Below the pieces are notes generated by a model that worked only from the letters and a program-made list of their open reading frames with translations, was not told the DNA's origin and did not search any database. From Proteus columbae (lineage in GTDB: Bacteria > Pseudomonadota > Gammaproteobacteria > Enterobacterales > Enterobacteriaceae), in the NCBI RefSeq assembly GCF_009914335.1, contig NZ_CP043925.1, forward strand, positions 1,426,001 through 1,490,000: DNA of 64,000 nt, in the 5' to 3' direction. A program made the translations under genes and the position numbers. Of the stretch, positions 51,710 to 59,250 are shown piece by piece (within the stretch, counting starts at the first letter, position 1; every line of letters starts with the position of its first letter).

Positions 51710-52968
51710 CAAAGCGACAATATGATTTAAATGGCTGGCTAGAAGTGAAAGATAACCCCATCTCTAAAGTTGGGGTTTTTGATTATTTAGGGTTTGAAAT
51801 TGGCGCACCGATACCTGAAAAGATTTACAAGGTGTATCGCCCACAAGAAGAACTGGCCAGCACAGAGACAATTAACTCCTTCAAATTAATGCCCTTTGTT
51901 GATGAGCATGAAATGTTAGGGAAAGACGGCACACCCGCAGAGGCAAAGGGGATACAAGGGGTAATCGGGGAGCGGGTTTATTTTGAATATCCCTACCTCA
52001 GAGGCAATATCAAAATCCTGTCTAATTCAGCGCTTAATCAAATTGATGGGGGAAAAATTGAATTATCTCCGGGTTATCGCTGTATTTACGATTTCACACC
52101 AGGCGAATTTAACGGTGAACGTTATGACGCCATACAACGGCATATTAGAGCCAACCATCTTGCGTTAGTCGATGAAGGGCGCACTGGCGCTGATGTTGCT
52201 GTGCAAGACCACTCCGTTATTACCATAGACACAAAGGAACTTATTCGCATGAATCCTGAAGATGAAAATAAAGACAAACCAACCACTGATGAAGGTGCCT
52301 TTACGCCCGAGCAATTGGAAGCGTTAAAAGCGATTATCAAAGAAGCAATCACCAGTGCTAAACCTGCAACAGATGATGAGCCAGACGATCAAGATAAGTC
52401 TTCAACTGATTCAGACCCTGACGAAGAGCAGAAAGCAGAAGAAGCAGTGGAAAAAGCTGAAATTGCCACAGAAGAGGCTGAATCTGGCGAACCTGAAGCA
52501 GTAGAAAAAGCCGAGGTCGCGATTGAAACTGCAGTCGAAGCGATTGAAGAAGCTAAAGAGCATCTTGACCAAGCAACTACCGATGGTCTTAATCGTCGTT
52601 TAAAGCGCCTAAATCGTAGCATGACTGCAATGGATGAAATGGCATCTCTGAAACGTAAAATTAAGCGATTAGAGAAAGCAAAACCGGCAATGGATACGGG
52701 TGAATTACTCAAACAAATCGGTGCGCGTGATGCGTTAGCGCATAAATTAACGCCGTTTATTGGTGTGTTTGACCACTCTGCTATGACTCAACAACAAGTC
52801 GCGGAGTACGGTGTTAAAGAACTGGGTATTCAATGCAGTAAGGGAACCGAAGCGATTGCTCTTGATGCATGGATGCAGGGACGTGTACCTGATTCTCAAA
52901 AGCCCAGCTCAACAATGGACTCTGCAGTGAGCAATAAAACAATTATGGATAAATGGGGAGCTAAATAA
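51706..52968 (+). CDS. DUF2213 head maturation protease/scaffold
   Basis: The 420-residue protein has an N-terminal protease-like domain with MPFVDEHEMLG, SPGYRC and HLALVDEGRTGADVAV. A long acidic, helical scaffold-like tail follows from about residue 180 (ATEEAES repeats, coiled coil). Its stop overlaps the next start. It should process and scaffold the procapsid. Confidence 0.88.
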   Translation: MTKRQYDLNGWLEVKDNPISKVGVFDYLGFEIGAPIPEKIYKVYRPQEELASTETINSFKLMPFVDEHEMLGKDGTPAEAKGIQGVIGERVYFEYPYLRGNIKILSNSALNQIDGGKIELSPGYRCIYDFTPGEFNGERYDAIQRHIRANHLALVDEGRTGADVAVQDHSVITIDTKELIRMNPEDENKDKPTTDEGAFTPEQLEALKAIIKEAITSAKPATDDEPDDQDKSSTDSDPDEEQKAEEAVEKAEIATEEAESGEPEAVEKAEVAIETAVEAIEEAKEHLDQATTDGLNRRLKRLNRSMTAMDEMASLKRKIKRLEKAKPAMDTGELLKQIGARDALAHKLTPFIGVFDHSAMTQQQVAEYGVKELGIQCSKGTEAIALDAWMQGRVPDSQKPSSTMDSAVSNKTIMDKWGAK

Positions 52969-53465
52969 TGGCAATTCCTAAATCAGTAGCAGATGGTTTA
53001 ATTTCTGGTGTTGTCGGTGAAATTAGTCATGCAGGCCCTATTCGCGCTGTTTCAGCCATTCTTAGTTCAACGGATGAAAAGCTGAATATTTTCGGTCGCG
53101 CCTATACCTACAAAGATGATTCAGTGGAATCCGTTCAAGTCGGTGGTAAAGGGGCATTTGCGGGGATCATGATTAATCCTAAAGCCTATCGTATCGAAGA
53201 ACAATTTGCTCGTAATGGCACACAGGGCGAATTCCTGACAATGGGGGAAGTTTTCGTTGAGCTAAAAGAAGTGGCAGGAAAAATCAACGCACCGGTTGTG
53301 TTCGATGAAGCTGACGGCTCGCTATCTTCTAAAGCCAGCATTAGTGCCGGTGATCGTGTCATTGGTTTTATCAGCCGACACCTGGAATCCACAGAAAGTG
53401 CTCACTTGGGCATTATTCGTTTAACAGAAATCCCATATCCAGCATCTCCAAAGGAAGGTGAATAA
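52968..53465 (+). CDS. Head cement/decoration protein (Gp24-like)
   Basis: The 165-residue protein (MAIPKSVADGLISGVVGEISH) lies between protease and major capsid genes. It contains VGGKGAFAGIMINPKAYRI and VFDEADGSL, matching structural cement proteins of related myo- and siphophages. It shares its stop codon's base with the next start. Confidence 0.8.
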   Translation: MAIPKSVADGLISGVVGEISHAGPIRAVSAILSSTDEKLNIFGRAYTYKDDSVESVQVGGKGAFAGIMINPKAYRIEEQFARNGTQGEFLTMGEVFVELKEVAGKINAPVVFDEADGSLSSKASISAGDRVIGFISRHLESTESAHLGIIRLTEIPYPASPKEGE

Positions 53466-54532
53466 TGCCAGTCAGTAAAATTAAGTTTCACATGTCTGGC
53501 CGTGATGTCAAAAAACATGGCCAACTGAATATTAACCCTGACCAGAAATGGACATACGGAGAATTAGCGCAAATCGGCTTTGGTGGTTTTTCTGCGATGG
53601 ACTCCGCAATTAGCGGTGGTGCAATGCAGGGGGGCTTAATTCAACGCGAAATGTTGCAACACGTTTTGCACGGTGTTATTCGTACCGCTACGCGTGTTCG
53701 TGTGTTGGATGAAATCACCGGTATCGTCAATGCGGGCGAATGGCATGATGAAGAGATCATTCTGAATGTGGCGACACCAACCGGTAAAGCCGAGCTTTAT
53801 GGTGATCATACCAATGTGCCATTAGCGTCTTATGCGCAAGACCAAGAGCGCCGTGGTCTTGTCCGTTTCGAATTAGGTTTCCAAGTCGGTAAATTAGAAG
53901 AAGCGCGCCAATCGTCAGCAGGCTTTGTTGCGATGGAAGAAAAGCGCAATTCAGTGACTGAATCATTAGAGCAAGGGCGTGAGCGAGTGGGTTACTACGG
54001 GTTTAATAGCCCTGAAACGCGCGTCTTTGGTTTGATGAATGAGCCTAACTTGCCTGCCTATGAAACCGCAAAGAGTAAATGGAAAGGAGGAACATTTGCG
54101 GATATTACTGCTGATATTACCGATATGTTCTCGCGTATTGAAACGAGTTCTGGCGGTATTATCAAAGATGATACGCCAATCACCTTAACATTACCGTTGG
54201 GCTTTCGTTCTACACTGAATGTGGCTAATCCGGTGGCACGTGGTGAAACAGTCAAACAATGGATAAATGAAAACTATCCCAATATGCGTCTGATTTTCTC
54301 TCCTGAATTTGTTGGCGCAAATGGTGGGGCTGATGTGGCCTATATGTTCGCAGATAGCATTGATGATGGCTCAACGGCAACCAGTGCGGTGATCCTTCAA
54401 GTCGTTCCTGCGAAATACCAGTTATTAGGCTCACTCAACCAAATTAAAGGGTATATGGAAGATGCAACCAATGCGACTGCAGGTGTATTTGTGACCCGTC
54501 CGTGGGCGGTGACACGCTTAACAGGAATTTAA
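53465..54532 (+). CDS. Major capsid protein (DUF2184)
   Basis: The 355-residue protein belongs to the DUF2184 capsid family: FGGFSAMDSAISGGAMQGG near residue 35, VRVLDEITGIVNAGEWHDEE and the C-terminus GVFVTRPWAVTRLTGI. Position after the cement gene and before a terminator fits the major head subunit with an HK97-like fold. Confidence 0.92.
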   Translation: MPVSKIKFHMSGRDVKKHGQLNINPDQKWTYGELAQIGFGGFSAMDSAISGGAMQGGLIQREMLQHVLHGVIRTATRVRVLDEITGIVNAGEWHDEEIILNVATPTGKAELYGDHTNVPLASYAQDQERRGLVRFELGFQVGKLEEARQSSAGFVAMEEKRNSVTESLEQGRERVGYYGFNSPETRVFGLMNEPNLPAYETAKSKWKGGTFADITADITDMFSRIETSSGGIIKDDTPITLTLPLGFRSTLNVANPVARGETVKQWINENYPNMRLIFSPEFVGANGGADVAYMFADSIDDGSTATSAVILQVVPAKYQLLGSLNQIKGYMEDATNATAGVFVTRPWAVTRLTGI

Positions 54533-54552
54533 TCTTACCACTTCTCTTTTTG

Positions 54553-54577
54553 CGCCCTCATTTGAGGGCTTTTTTAT
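54553..54577 (+). terminator. Intrinsic terminator after major capsid gene
   Basis: GCCCTCA and TGAGGGC with loop TT and a T run lie 22 bp after the stop. Such terminators allow high-level capsid expression relative to downstream genes. Confidence 0.8.
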
Positions 54578-54601
54578 ATCCAAACAACAGGAGAGTACTC
54601 C

Positions 54602-54943
54602 ATGCCTCTTTACGCATATTGCACCTTATCAAATGACCAGAACTACACCGTGAGAGACGGGAAAGTATTTATTGCTGGTCAAGCGAACGTGATGACTAAA
54701 CACATGTACACACCACGTGGCCGTGTGACAGAAATTACTGATGAACAATATAAACAGCTCAAAGAAAATCACGTTTTCAACCTTCATTGTGACAATGGGT
54801 ATATTGCCGTTGAAGAACGCAAAGAAGATCCCGAAAAAGTTGCCACCAATATGGAAGCTAGCGACCAATCAGCACCTGACACCCCTGAATCATTAGAGGC
54901 TGAAAAGTTAGACATTCCTAAAAACAACAAAAAAGGTAAGTGA
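54602..54943 (+). CDS. Hypothetical head-tail region protein
   Basis: The 113-residue protein (MPLYAYCTLSNDQNYTVRDG) has a beta-rich N-terminal half and an acidic, lysine-rich tail ending NKKGK. It is the first gene after the capsid terminator, where head-completion proteins lie. Family not recognised. Confidence 0.65.
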   Translation: MPLYAYCTLSNDQNYTVRDGKVFIAGQANVMTKHMYTPRGRVTEITDEQYKQLKENHVFNLHCDNGYIAVEERKEDPEKVATNMEASDQSAPDTPESLEAEKLDIPKNNKKGK

Positions 54944-54945
54944 TC

Positions 54946-55377
54946 ATGGAGACGAGCACATTTCCTTTAACGTCATTCCGTGTGCTCTATCCGCAGTTTA
55001 ACGGTGTGGGTAATGATGAAATAGATATCATTGCTCAATCCGCGTTGAACTATTTCTCTGCCTGTAAGGGTGTTTGCACTAACGAGCTGTGGATGCTCGT
55101 TGTTGCACACATGCTAACACTCAGAAAAATGATTGCTGATGATGAGTCGCCCACCGGTGTGGTGACGAGTGTGACTATTGATAAGGTGAGCGTGTCATTT
55201 ACGGCACCGCCTGCCGGCTCGGATTGGTCACATTGGTTTAAAATGACCACCTTTGGTCAGCAGTTTCTTGCACTGATCAAGCGTTGTAGTGTACCTCAAT
55301 ACTTCGGTGGTGGTGGTGAGCGTTCTGCTTTTCGTGGTGTGGGTGGACGATTTACGCGAGGAGGGCGGTTACGTTAA
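54946..55377 (+). CDS. DUF4054-like head-completion protein
   Basis: The start ATG 54946 (METSTFPLTSFRVLYPQF) follows 2 bp after the previous stop codon; a GTG at 54940 is possible. The 143-residue protein has FRVLYPQFNGVGNDEIDIIA and LWMLVVAHMLTLRKM. This resembles the DUF4054 family of head-tail connector proteins. It ends GGRFTRGGRLR. Confidence 0.75.
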   Translation: METSTFPLTSFRVLYPQFNGVGNDEIDIIAQSALNYFSACKGVCTNELWMLVVAHMLTLRKMIADDESPTGVVTSVTIDKVSVSFTAPPAGSDWSHWFKMTTFGQQFLALIKRCSVPQYFGGGGERSAFRGVGGRFTRGGRLR

Positions 55378-55835
55378 TGACTAAATTAGCGCAATTAAAA
55401 GCGGTTTATGATGAATTGGCTAAAAAGCGATTAAGTGTTGGCTTCTTTGAGCACGCAAAATATCCCAATGGAACACCTATTGCTTATGTTGCAGCTATTC
55501 AAGAGTTGGGCTATTCGGCTGGTGGTATTCCTCCTAGGCCGTTCTTACGTCCGATCATGAATGACAAAAAGCAGGATTATAGTCAGTTAATTTTTCGTGC
55601 GGTGAAAGCCTCTATTAAGGGCAATATCACGTTAGATAATGGGTTGACACAAATTGGTGCAACGGTGGCGGGTGATGTGAAAATGGCAATAAAAGCAGTC
55701 ACAACACCAGCGCTGGAGGAGTCAACGGTCAAAGCAAGAGCGCGTCGCCATAGCAAAGGAAAAGCCACCGATAAGCCGTTAGTCGATACCGGTCAAATGC
55801 TTCAAGCCGTGTCAATTGTCGTGGAGGATAAATAA
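55377..55835 (+). CDS. Head-tail joining protein (HK97 gp10-like)
   Basis: The 152-residue protein (MTKLAQLKAVYDELAKKRLS) has SVGFFEHAKYPNGTPIAYVA and the motif GIPPRPFLRP, which is typical of neck proteins in this position. It lies in a run of tightly overlapping genes (TAATG) between head completion and tail sheath. Confidence 0.7.
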   Translation: MTKLAQLKAVYDELAKKRLSVGFFEHAKYPNGTPIAYVAAIQELGYSAGGIPPRPFLRPIMNDKKQDYSQLIFRAVKASIKGNITLDNGLTQIGATVAGDVKMAIKAVTTPALEESTVKARARRHSKGKATDKPLVDTGQMLQAVSIVVEDK

Positions 55836-56206
55836 TGTTTGGTAACTTAAATCGTATTGCTTCACGTTATATTCCCCAGCAAAAGGTGCTTTGGTTTCGA
55901 TTTAAAGAACGGGCACCCGATAAACGAGGAAATGACCAAAATTATTATTATGATCCCGTAGAAGTTCGTGGCAGTTGGCAAGCGGTTGATACCCAAGATG
56001 TTCAATCAATGGGATTAGATACGAGCCAAGTGTACCGACGCTTATATACCTCTCATGATATTAAAGCTGTGCAACGTGGCACATCCCCTGATTTTCTTGT
56101 ATTCAATGGTAAGAAGTACGATGTTGTGGGTGATGCAGACTGGTACGAACAAGATGGTTGGAAATCGGTGATCTGTATCGAGGCGGGTGCTTATGACGGA
56201 TTATGA
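55835..56206 (+). CDS. Hypothetical neck/head-closure protein
   Basis: The 123-residue protein (MFGNLNRIASRYIPQQKVLW) is beta-rich, with YTSHDIKAVQRGTSPDFLVF and VVGDADWYEQDGW. Position and size fit a head-closure or tail-completion protein. Its end overlaps the next start by 14 bp. Family not recognised. Confidence 0.65.
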   Translation: MFGNLNRIASRYIPQQKVLWFRFKERAPDKRGNDQNYYYDPVEVRGSWQAVDTQDVQSMGLDTSQVYRRLYTSHDIKAVQRGTSPDFLVFNGKKYDVVGDADWYEQDGWKSVICIEAGAYDGL

Positions 56207-56708
56207 GGTTGATGTTGCTATTCGCAAACAACTCTTGTTGCAGTTAAAAGCAGTCGATATTGAGATCCCTGTTAAAGCCGGTTTCCAATCTACAAAGCAA
56301 GGCCGTGAAGATAACATGGTGATGTTTTTCCCCATCAATGAAAACGGTCACGGTTGGCAGAGCCGAAAATATAATATTCAAGGCAATAAAGCCAATCACC
56401 AAGAAAATCAGTTATCCGAAAATACGTACCAAGTTCAAGTGTTCGTGACGCAATTAGGCAATTATACAGCTAAGGATATTACCGCGATTGTCAGAATGAT
56501 CGCCAATTCATTGCCCTTTGTTGAAGCTCTCCGCAAACAAGGCATTGGCGTTCAGCGGGCAAGCGGTATTCGAACACCTTATTTTCTGAATGACCAGGGC
56601 AACTACGAACAAAACCCCTCATTTGATTTCAATGTGACATTTAATCGCACACTTCATCCTGATACAGACGCCGTGAGTGCGTTGTATCCCGATATCTATC
56701 GTATTTAA
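56193..56708 (+). CDS. Tail terminator-like protein
   Basis: ATG 56193 (MTDYEVDVAIRKQLLLQL) gives 171 residues. The middle, NTYQVQVFVTQLGNYTAKDI, and the conclusion PSFDFNVTFNRTLHPDTD fit neck/tail-terminator proteins of contractile-tail phages. It lies directly before the sheath gene. Assignment is by position and weak resemblance. Confidence 0.6.
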   Translation: MTDYEVDVAIRKQLLLQLKAVDIEIPVKAGFQSTKQGREDNMVMFFPINENGHGWQSRKYNIQGNKANHQENQLSENTYQVQVFVTQLGNYTAKDITAIVRMIANSLPFVEALRKQGIGVQRASGIRTPYFLNDQGNYEQNPSFDFNVTFNRTLHPDTDAVSALYPDIYRI

Positions 56709-56716
56709 GGAACGTT

Positions 56717-58204
56717 ATGTCTATCAAACAAACTCGCTATGTCGATATCGCGAGTGCGGTGATTGGCGCGTCTGCTGTACCGATGCGTAAGCTCACGGCT
56801 CGTATTTTTTCAACTAACCCTAAAATCCCTGCCGGTAAAGTGCTTGAATTTGCCAGTGGCCAAGTGGATGACTTATTGGGTACTGACTCCCCCGAGGCAC
56901 ATTTTGCTCGTCAGTATTTCAGCTATGTCAGTCCTGCACCAGCAAGTAAGCCGAAAGAACTGCAAATTGCCTCTTATGAGCCTGTTGGTCGAGCGCCTAC
57001 TTTGTTTGGCGAAAAGACAGGAGATTTAGCTGATTTAAAATTAATTAATGACGGTGAACTTAATATCACTATCGGAAAAGTGACAAAAACAATCACAGGA
57101 ATTGATCTTACTGAAAGTACGTCATACGCGGACGTTGCAACAGCTGTGCAAGCGAAATTAAACGCAGAAAGTGAGCCTCAATTTGCTAGCGCTTATGTCA
57201 CATTTAATTCACTGGATAGTGCCTTTGTCATTAGCGGTGGCGTACAAGAGCGTGCAGATATTAGTGTGCGTCAATCGGTACTTGCTGATGCAATGAATAT
57301 TAGCCACAGCACATCATCAGCTGGTAATCCAGCGCAAACCCCGTTACAAGCCTTTATTGCTTCTGAGGCTGTTTCTGACTCTTTTGGTAGTGCAACGTTT
57401 TTAACGGAACTCTCATTAGAGCATGCCGTAGAGTTGGCGCAGTACGTGGCAGGTGAAAACGTGAAGTATCAATTGTACTTGTCTGTGACCAATCAAAATG
57501 CAGAAGATTTTAGCGGGGCGCTGGTGGGTACGGCTTCAACGGGCTTAAACCTGAAAACAGCGGATAACTTCTTTGTTCAAGCGTTACCTATGGCCATTAT
57601 GTCCGCCACGGATTATGACCGCACCAATGCGACAACAAACTATATGTATCGTCAATTTGGTGTCACGTTCCCATCGCAAATTACGACCGATATCGATGCC
57701 GATCGCTTAGATAAATTACGGGTGAATTATTACGGAGAAACGGCCGTATCGGGTTCGCATATCAGTTTCTATCAACGTGGCTTCTTATGTGGTGGTGTTG
57801 CTAACCCATTAGATATGAGCGTCCATGCTAATGAGCAATGGTTAAAAGCCTATATCGCGCAACAGTGGTTCAGTTTGTTGATGTCCACTCGTGGAGTACC
57901 AGCTAATAAAGACGGTGAAGCAAGAGCAATGATGGTGATTGCGGGGGCGGTAACCAAGGCGATTAATAACGGCACTATTCTAGCGGGAAAAGCCTTAACT
58001 GATGTGCAGAAAATCGCGGTGACAGATGCTTCTGGTGATGATTTAGCATGGCACGATGTACAAAACAAAGGTTATTGGTACAACGCTCAAATTGTCGAAA
58101 ACACAGGACCCTCTGATTTACCCGAGTACGTGATGAAATACGTATTAATTTACGGTAAGGGCGACTGGGTTCGTAAAGTCGAAGGCTCTCACAACTTAGT
58201 GTAA
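56717..58204 (+). CDS. Tail sheath-like protein (DUF3383)
   Basis: The 495-residue protein starts MSIKQTRYVDIASAVIGASA and matches DUF3383, the sheath proteins of a group of myophages. It includes YRQFGVTFPSQITTDIDADR, RGFLCGGVANPLDMS and the C-terminal AQIVENTGPSDLPEYVMKYV. This is the clearest sign of a contractile tail. The tail tube follows immediately. Confidence 0.88.
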   Translation: MSIKQTRYVDIASAVIGASAVPMRKLTARIFSTNPKIPAGKVLEFASGQVDDLLGTDSPEAHFARQYFSYVSPAPASKPKELQIASYEPVGRAPTLFGEKTGDLADLKLINDGELNITIGKVTKTITGIDLTESTSYADVATAVQAKLNAESEPQFASAYVTFNSLDSAFVISGGVQERADISVRQSVLADAMNISHSTSSAGNPAQTPLQAFIASEAVSDSFGSATFLTELSLEHAVELAQYVAGENVKYQLYLSVTNQNAEDFSGALVGTASTGLNLKTADNFFVQALPMAIMSATDYDRTNATTNYMYRQFGVTFPSQITTDIDADRLDKLRVNYYGETAVSGSHISFYQRGFLCGGVANPLDMSVHANEQWLKAYIAQQWFSLLMSTRGVPANKDGEARAMMVIAGAVTKAINNGTILAGKALTDVQKIAVTDASGDDLAWHDVQNKGYWYNAQIVENTGPSDLPEYVMKYVLIYGKGDWVRKVEGSHNLV

Positions 58205-58214
58205 GGAACACAAT

Positions 58215-58667
58215 ATGCATGATGTATCAGCAACCGGCTTGAGTATTGTTATTCAAGCACACAAGACCTTTCCCGCCGGTATTCAAATTACCACCTTCGC
58301 CGATGATGCCGATCCATTAGATTTACCCGCAGTGGATATCGCGCAAACAGGAATGGATATCAATGGTAATTTGGTTACATGGTCAACGCCAACACCTCAA
58401 ACGGTCACCATTAACGTCTTAGCGGGCAGTGAAGAAGATGAAAACCTCGCCATCTTACTGGAATCGAATACCGCACGACGTGGACAACGGCATGCGGGGG
58501 ATATTATCACTCTGGTCGCTTCGTATGGTGATGGCTCAACAACCACGGCACGCAACGGCAAAATCACCAATGGTAGTCGTGGTAGCTCTGTTGCCAGTGC
58601 AGGACGACACAAATCCAAAGCGTATACCTTCGTATTTCAAGACTTCGATCGCACTCGCGCACGTTAA
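58215..58667 (+). CDS. Tail tube protein
   Basis: The 150-residue protein (MHDVSATGLSIVIQAHKTF) has ADDADPLDLPAVDIAQTGMD and a RGQRHAGDIITLVASYGDG segment. Size and position after the sheath fit the DUF3277-type myophage tail-tube. A terminator follows. Confidence 0.8.
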   Translation: MHDVSATGLSIVIQAHKTFPAGIQITTFADDADPLDLPAVDIAQTGMDINGNLVTWSTPTPQTVTINVLAGSEEDENLAILLESNTARRGQRHAGDIITLVASYGDGSTTTARNGKITNGSRGSSVASAGRHKSKAYTFVFQDFDRTRAR

Positions 58668-58671
58668 TTCT

Positions 58672-58693
58672 AGGCGGTTATTCCGCCTTTTTT
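58672..58693 (+). terminator. Intrinsic terminator after tail tube
   Basis: AGGCGG, TTATT, CCGCCT, T run; four bases after the stop of the tail tube gene. Confidence 0.78.
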
Positions 58694-58706
58694 ATGGATA
58701 TCAATC

Positions 58707-59165
58707 ATGTTAATTAAACCGAAAGAAATCACGATCACCGATGCTGATCGTGAAGAGCACACCTTTATTATTAGCCGATTACCAGCAACGATTGGACGTG
58801 AAATTCTGGCAAAATACCCTTTATCGAATGCGCCTAAAATTGGCGACTATGAAGTCAGCAAAGAAGCTATGTTAAAGATGATGGCGTATGTTGCTGTCGA
58901 AAAAGAGGGGCAAGAGATTTATCTGAAGACCAGCACATTAATTGATAACCATGTGCCCGATGGTGAAGCCCTTATTCGTCTAGAACTGGAAATGTTGAAG
59001 TATAACACCAGTTTTTTCGGCAAAGACGGGAGCCAAGGTTTCCTCCAATTCCTGCTCAACAAAATCACCGGTTCACTCCCGTCGATTATAAAAACGCTGA
59101 TGGCTTCTTTGCCGTCATTATCTCAGCCGGTTTTGCCACACTCACCGAACTCAAAACGTCAATAG
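58707..59165 (+). CDS. Tail assembly chaperone, unshifted form
   Basis: The 152-residue protein (MLIKPKEITITDADREEHTF) is a predicted tail assembly chaperone placed between tube and tape measure genes, with EGQEIYLKTSTLIDNHVPDG and LELEMLKYNTSFFG. Codon 103-104 is the slippery heptamer, so a longer frameshifted product is expected. The unshifted form ends in a serine/proline-rich tail (QPVLPHSPNSKRQ). Confidence 0.8.
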   Translation: MLIKPKEITITDADREEHTFIISRLPATIGREILAKYPLSNAPKIGDYEVSKEAMLKMMAYVAVEKEGQEIYLKTSTLIDNHVPDGEALIRLELEMLKYNTSFFGKDGSQGFLQFLLNKITGSLPSIIKTLMASLPSLSQPVLPHSPNSKRQ

Positions 59166-59245
59166 ATTTAGAAGAGGCGTTTGACCTGTGGGAAATTGCT
59201 ATTACTAATCGTTATAACGAAGCGCTGGCTTCATCGAAAGGATAA
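58707..59245 (+). CDS. Tail assembly chaperone, -1 frameshift extension
   Basis: If ribosomes slip back one base at T_TTT_TTC (59012-59018), reading continues in the -1 frame. That frame is open with no stop from the slip site to 59245: about 104 unshifted residues plus 75 more, giving roughly 179. The extension contains the conserved-looking DYKNADGFFAVIISAGFATL and ends RYNEALASSKG. The known G/GT pair of lambda and the E/E' pair of P2 use the same logic. The extra domain normally binds the tape measure protein, whose gene begins 6 bp later. Confidence 0.8.
59012..59018 (+). other. Slippery heptamer for -1 frameshift
   Basis: T_TTT_TTC in frame with the upstream reading (codons AGT-TTT-TTC). 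The -1 frame continues open for 225 bp. Confidence 0.8.
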
Positions 59246-59250
59246 ATCAT

